14,052 bases of DNA from Methylomicrobium sp. (GTDB lineage Bacteria > Pseudomonadota > Gammaproteobacteria > Methylococcales > Methylomonadaceae), in the NCBI GenBank assembly GCA_007135635.1, contig SLIO01000300.1, positions 1 to 14,052 of the forward strand. Direction: 5' to 3'. Positions 11,521 through 14,052 of this stretch are shown here, one piece after another. The notes beneath the pieces are model-generated. The model was not told where the DNA came from and did not search any database. It was given only the letters and a program-made list of their open reading frames with translations. The position numbers and the translations under genes are program-made. Positions within the stretch are counted from its first letter, which is position 1, and each line of letters starts with the position of its first letter.

Positions 11521-11547
11521 ATTGAAAAAAAGACTATTATTTTCAAT
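11521..11547. repeat. A/T-rich inverted repeat upstream of the cytochrome-like gene
   Basis: ATTGAAAA (11521-11528) and TTTTCAAT (11540-11547) are perfect inverted copies with an 11-base spacer, 69-95 bases upstream of the start at 11452. The geometry suits a dimeric regulator operator, but I do not recognise the motif. Confidence 0.35.
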
Positions 11548-11647
11548 GTCATAATTCATAGTTACTGTTTTTGTTAAGGCTGGGTTGAAAAGGAAGGAAT
11601 AGACATAATAAGTGCAATTTGCGGTCCATGTCGGGACTTTCTTATGA

Positions 11648-11745
11648 CAGGGTACGCACTGCGTACTATTTTACAAGGGTTCCGGAGTTGCCAAACCTGA
11701 AAAAGGTTCGCGATGCGTACCCTGCGATCCTTTCGAGCGATCGCA
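11648..11745. repeat. Composite palindromic repeat (GTACGCA family)
   Basis: CAGGGTACGCA (11648-11658) is exactly inverted in TGCGTACCCTG (11714-11724). The left arm is itself half of a perfect palindrome GTACGCA-C-TGCGTAC (11652-11666). Between them lies an AACCT/AGGTT hairpin (11694-11708), and after them TGCGATC/GATCGCA (11723-11729, 11739-11745). The element shares ATGCGTACC with the repeat near 8120. It appears to be a dispersed intergenic repeat rather than a gene signal. Confidence 0.6.
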
Positions 11746-11835
11746 TCCTCTTTTGATCGTTAACTTTCATAATAACAGTTGAATTGTATACAGACTCGTA
11801 ACGATAAAGCGCAATGCACTAAAATGAGGCGGATG

Positions 11836-12279
11836 TCAGTTGGTGGCTTTTCTAATAACGACAGGTCTTGAAAAAAAGGTGAAGAAAAATGATTGTTGCA
11901 GTTTAGCGATTGCCCAAAGTGACAGCAACAGAGTCGAAATTGCAGTTCCGGCAATCACCAGGTCGGCATTCTTGTAAGCGGAAGGCAGCAAACCTTCCGC
12001 GACCGCGCCGCTCAATACCATCACAACTAAAGGCAGCATATACAGCAAGAGTGATGCCTTAATTAAAACCCCTTCGCTAATACCGATAATGACTTCGTCG
12101 CCGGGTTTTAGTTCGATTTCGCAATCGACAGCGATCGAGCGTTTCTTGATAAACTTATCGATTACCGAGGTGGAGCAGGAACTTTTTTGCATACAACCGC
12201 CGCAGCCCTGTTTTGGCGCACTTTCGACCCAGACCTGGTTATGTTCGATTTTTGCGACTACCGCTGTTTCTTCGATCAT
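11836..12279 (-). CDS. rseC: RseC-family redox-associated membrane protein
   Basis: The 147-residue product is RseC/MucC-like. In E. coli, RseC works with the Rsx (Rnf-like) electron-transport complex to keep the SoxR [2Fe-2S] cluster reduced. Cysteines at 26, 29 and 35 form C-x2-C-x5-C (GCGGCMQKSSC), and Cys53 precedes the conserved KPGDEVIIGISEG segment; all four match the E. coli layout as I remember it. Two transmembrane helices follow at about 73-94 and 105-126. I start it at 12279 because GAGGAA sits seven bases upstream; an earlier in-frame ATG (12345) would run 44 bases into the preceding gene. It lies 22 bp after the AMMECR1 gene and not next to rpoE/rseAB, the usual place, so it seems part of the memo transcription unit. 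Confidence 0.88.
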   Translation of the reverse strand: MIEETAVVAKIEHNQVWVESAPKQGCGGCMQKSSCSTSVIDKFIKKRSIAVDCEIELKPGDEVIIGISEGVLIKASLLLYMLPLVVMVLSGAVAEGLLPSAYKNADLVIAGTAISTLLLSLWAIAKLQQSFFFTFFSRPVVIRKATN

Positions 12280-12301
12280 GATCGTTCCTCGCCTATTTGA
12301 A

Positions 12302-12868
12302 TCAACCGATAATGTCGGCAGTATACCGCGAAATCTTAACGCCATCCGACCAATAATGCGGGGGAAGCCCTGCTTTTTGTTTGAGATGCTGTAAGAACTG
12401 CCGAGGATCCGGTAAGGATTCCCACACCGAAGGTAAAAACGTGCCTCGCTTGAGGCCTTCTTCCATGATCAAGCCGTCGATACCTGGGCGCAATTGCTCG
12501 ATTAGGTCTTGCTCCGAAGAAAATATAACCGGCTCGGCGAGGCTGAGAATCGAGATGTGGATGTTTAATTCATCGAGCTCGTCGGCTTCCAGCGGTGGAA
12601 ACCGGTAATCCTTGAATGCTGCAAAGAAAGCATTTTTGGCGACATCTTCCGCCAACGGTCTGATCGCTTCGAGCATGCCGATACAGCCACGAAGTTGTCC
12701 TTGTTTTTGCAAGGTCACGAATGTCGCGCGCGGCACAGTCAATTCGGGCGGATAATCGTTTATATCGATCTCGAGCGCTTTGCCGGTTTTTAAACCATGA
12801 GCAATGGAGGATTTGGCTAAATCCAGAAGGCGTTTGCGGTTTTGCTCAGTCAACGACATAGGCGCCAT
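12302..12868 (-). CDS. amrA: AMMECR1-domain protein, AmmeMemoRadiSam system protein A
   Basis: This 188-residue protein is the bacterial homologue of human AMMECR1. The hallmark LRGCIG lies at 59-64, preceded by PRATFVTLQKQGQLRGC and followed by ALxDYRFPPL-like KDYRFPPLEADEL (86-98) and ISILSLAEPV. The conserved G-x-L-I-E/M-E-G (GLIMEEG) and TFLPSVWE with YWSD near the end complete the domain. It is soluble with no signal peptide. The reaction is not established. The start lies inside the memo gene end: ATG at 12868 overlaps by 23 bases, and a second ATG at 12859 (MSLTEQN) is an equally good candidate with a 14-base overlap. The overlap points to translational coupling with memo. The symbol follows the AmmeMemoRadiSam naming and is tentative. 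Confidence 0.93.
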   Translation of the reverse strand: MAPMSLTEQNRKRLLDLAKSSIAHGLKTGKALEIDINDYPPELTVPRATFVTLQKQGQLRGCIGMLEAIRPLAEDVAKNAFFAAFKDYRFPPLEADELDELNIHISILSLAEPVIFSSEQDLIEQLRPGIDGLIMEEGLKRGTFLPSVWESLPDPRQFLQHLKQKAGLPPHYWSDGVKISRYTADIIG

Positions 12869-13625
12869 ATCCCACGACTCGGTTTTTATCGCCCGCGGTA
12901 TCCCCGGAATTTCTGAGATCGACGGCCTTTATAGACATCGACTTTTGCCGCAGTAATTTTAGTAATCCCGATACCGGTACCTTGCCGCATGCGTCCTCGG
13001 ACGACAGTTTTTCGTATTGCATCTGCTCGATCAAGGTGCTGGTTTGTTGATCGAGTTTTTTAGCGGACAAATAATCGTGATAATGACTTAAATCGGAGCT
13101 GATGACGATCAAGGTTTCAGAGCCGCCCCAAACCAAATCGAGCGCTCGGCTGACTTGATCGGCCGAAGCATCGCCCGCCACTATGGGCACTAATTTAAAA
13201 TCGGCCAGTGTTTCTTGTAAAAAAGGTAAATGGACTTCCAGGCTATGTTCATGAGTATGTGCTTGTTCGACATATTCGACAAACGGTAGCTTCATCAATG
13301 ATTCGATCGCTGCCCGGTCGATAATTACGTTGCCCAAAGGCGTTGTGTAATAGTCGGTGCGGGAGACGGCCAAGCCGCGAAAAGCCACTCGGTGTGAAGG
13401 CCCGATTAGTACGACTCGGATGATAGTGTCGCGGGCCTGCTTTAGTCTCGCATAGGCGCTGGCTGCAATCGGGCCTGAATAAATGTAACCGGCATGAGGC
13501 ACGATGATTGCTTTTGGAACTTTCGCCTCGGTTTCGGCATCACTTAAGAAGTGATCCACCATTGTACGCAACTCAATCGGATCGTCAGGATAAAACAAGC
13601 CTGCGACTGCGGGTCTTCTGTTCAT
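12846..13625 (-). CDS. amrB: Memo-family protein, AmmeMemoRadiSam system protein B
   Basis: The 259-residue product is a Memo/extradiol-dioxygenase-fold protein. The pocket residues described for human MEMO1 (His49, His81, His192, Cys244) correspond to His44 (PHAGYIYSG), His78 (IGPSHR), His181 (SSDLSHYHDY) and Cys213 (DACGKVPV). The HEHSLEVHLPFLQ stretch (126-138) is also typical. The site probably binds a metal. The product begins MNRRPAVAGLFYP, and AGGA eight bases before the ATG at 13625 supports that start; an upstream in-frame ATG (13688) would add 21 unrelated residues and is rejected. It is the first gene of a memo-AMMECR1-rseC unit and diverges from the radical SAM gene across 101 bp. 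Confidence 0.95.
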   Translation of the reverse strand: MNRRPAVAGLFYPDDPIELRTMVDHFLSDAETEAKVPKAIIVPHAGYIYSGPIAASAYARLKQARDTIIRVVLIGPSHRVAFRGLAVSRTDYYTTPLGNVIIDRAAIESLMKLPFVEYVEQAHTHEHSLEVHLPFLQETLADFKLVPIVAGDASADQVSRALDLVWGGSETLIVISSDLSHYHDYLSAKKLDQQTSTLIEQMQYEKLSSEDACGKVPVSGLLKLLRQKSMSIKAVDLRNSGDTAGDKNRVVGYGAYVVD

Positions 13626-13676
13626 GGTCAATATCCTGTATAAGTGGAATAGTGCAGAGAATTTTATAGCGGAAAG

Positions 13677-13704
13677 CTTACAATCCACTGACTGGTTAAA
13701 TAAT
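13677..13704 (+). promoter_or_regulatory. Candidate promoter of the radical SAM gene
   Basis: CTTACA (13677-13682) and AATAAT (13699-13704) are 16 bases apart, matching four and five of six sigma-70 positions. Transcription would start close to 13711, giving a leader of only about 15 bases that still contains the GGGAG ribosome binding site. This shares the 101 bp divergent spacer with the memo promoter, for which I found only a lone TATAAA-like box. Confidence 0.3.
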
Positions 13705-13726
13705 CGTTGGTTCCGGGAGAGCGCTA

Positions 13727-14052
13727 ATGCCTATCTTGATTACCCCTGACACCGTTGCAACCCGCTATTGGCACGCCTTGAACGATGGGCGCATACAGTG
13801 TGATTTATGTCCTAGATTTTGTAAATTGCATGAGGGTCAGCGAGGATTGTGCTTCGTCAGGCAAAACCAAAACGGTCAAGTTGTTATGACCAGCTACGGC
13901 CGCTCCAGCGGATTTGCCATCGATCCGATCGAAAAGAAACCGTTAAACCATTTTTTACCGGGAACGCCCATTTTATCCTTCGGTACGGCCGGTTGCAATC
14001 TAGCGTGTAAATTCTGTCAAAACTGGGATATCAGCAAATCGCGTGAGATGGA
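13727..14052 (+). CDS. amrS: AmmeMemoRadiSam system radical SAM enzyme, 5' part (cut by window end)
   Basis: The first 108 residues are present and the frame is open at the window edge. The radical SAM cluster motif C-x3-C-x2-C is at Cys90, Cys94 and Cys97 (GTAGCNLACKFCQNW), which would bind a [4Fe-4S] cluster and S-adenosylmethionine. Upstream lies a second cysteine group, CDLCPRFC plus LC (Cys25, 28, 32, 42), typical of the N-terminus of this PflA-like family and possibly another metal site. The family motifs WHALNDGRIQCDLCPR, EGQRGLCFVR and EKKPLNHFLPGT are all visible. GGGAG about eight bases before the ATG supports the start. It is divergent from memo/AMMECR1, its usual partners, which makes the assignment strong despite truncation. 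A full protein would be about 340-360 residues. Confidence 0.92.
   Translation, partial: MPILITPDTVATRYWHALNDGRIQCDLCPRFCKLHEGQRGLCFVRQNQNGQVVMTSYGRSSGFAIDPIEKKPLNHFLPGTPILSFGTAGCNLACKFCQNWDISKSREM

Larger units (their letters stand above)
11453..11835. other. 383-bp spacer with several inverted repeats
   Basis: No coding frame here has support. The left part (to about 11580) is A/T-rich, lies upstream of the cytochrome-like gene, and should hold its promoter. The middle (11648-11745) is a composite palindromic repeat listed separately. The right part lies downstream of rseC; I see no convincing intrinsic terminator for rseC, only a loose ATCGTTA/TAACGAT pair (11756-11762, 11799-11805) with a long loop. 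Confidence 0.6.

Noticed and set aside
11640..11760. CRISPR array
   Set aside because: The repeats here are inverted, not regularly spaced direct repeats with unique spacers, and no cas genes are nearby.
12280..12345. Upstream start for RseC
   Set aside because: It would overlap the AMMECR1 gene by 44 bases. The ATG at 12279 has a well-spaced GAGGAA and matches the family N-terminus.
13626..13688. Upstream start for the Memo protein
   Set aside because: The extra residues do not belong to the family and would consume most of the divergent promoter spacer. MNRRPAVAGLFYP is the expected N-terminus and has its own Shine-Dalgarno.

Overview
The window looks like a chromosomal segment of a gammaproteobacterium. 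The atp genes, Rep helicase and RseC all read as gammaproteobacterial. A methanotroph-like member (Methylococcales) is my best guess, from the protein flavour and the short palindromic repeats; this comes from memory, not from a search.

Layout. (1) 24-6991, minus strand: a complete F1Fo ATP synthase operon in the order atpI-atpB-atpE-atpF-atpH-atpA-atpG-atpD-atpC, with gaps of only 5-45 bp and a clear intrinsic terminator after atpC. (2) 6992-8242: a gene-poor stretch holding the presumed atp promoter region, a nested palindromic element, the remnant of a RelB/DinJ-type antitoxin, a YafQ-type toxin pseudogene broken by two in-frame TGA codons, and a small palindromic repeat. (3) 8243-10361, plus strand: an intact rep helicase gene followed closely by tRNA-Arg(CCG). 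(4) 10544-11452, minus strand: a four-helix membrane protein with one periplasmic CxxCH haem c site, function unknown, preceded by a 383 bp spacer with several inverted repeats. (5) 11836-14052: an AmmeMemoRadiSam locus. A Memo-like protein, an AMMECR1 protein and RseC lie in one tight minus-strand unit. The radical SAM partner is transcribed divergently and is cut by the window end.

How the genes work together. Region 1 encodes all eight structural subunits of the proton-driven ATP synthase plus the assembly factor AtpI. Region 5 is the most interesting part. The Memo/AMMECR1/radical SAM trio co-occurs across bacteria and archaea without an established reaction that I know of. Here it appears co-transcribed with rseC, a membrane redox-associated cysteine protein, which suggests (inference only) an electron-supply or iron-sulfur link. 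The toxin-antitoxin ruin in region 2 is a compact example of decay: palindromic-element sequence has replaced the antitoxin N-terminus, and the toxin carries two nonsense codons but keeps nearly all its catalytic residues.
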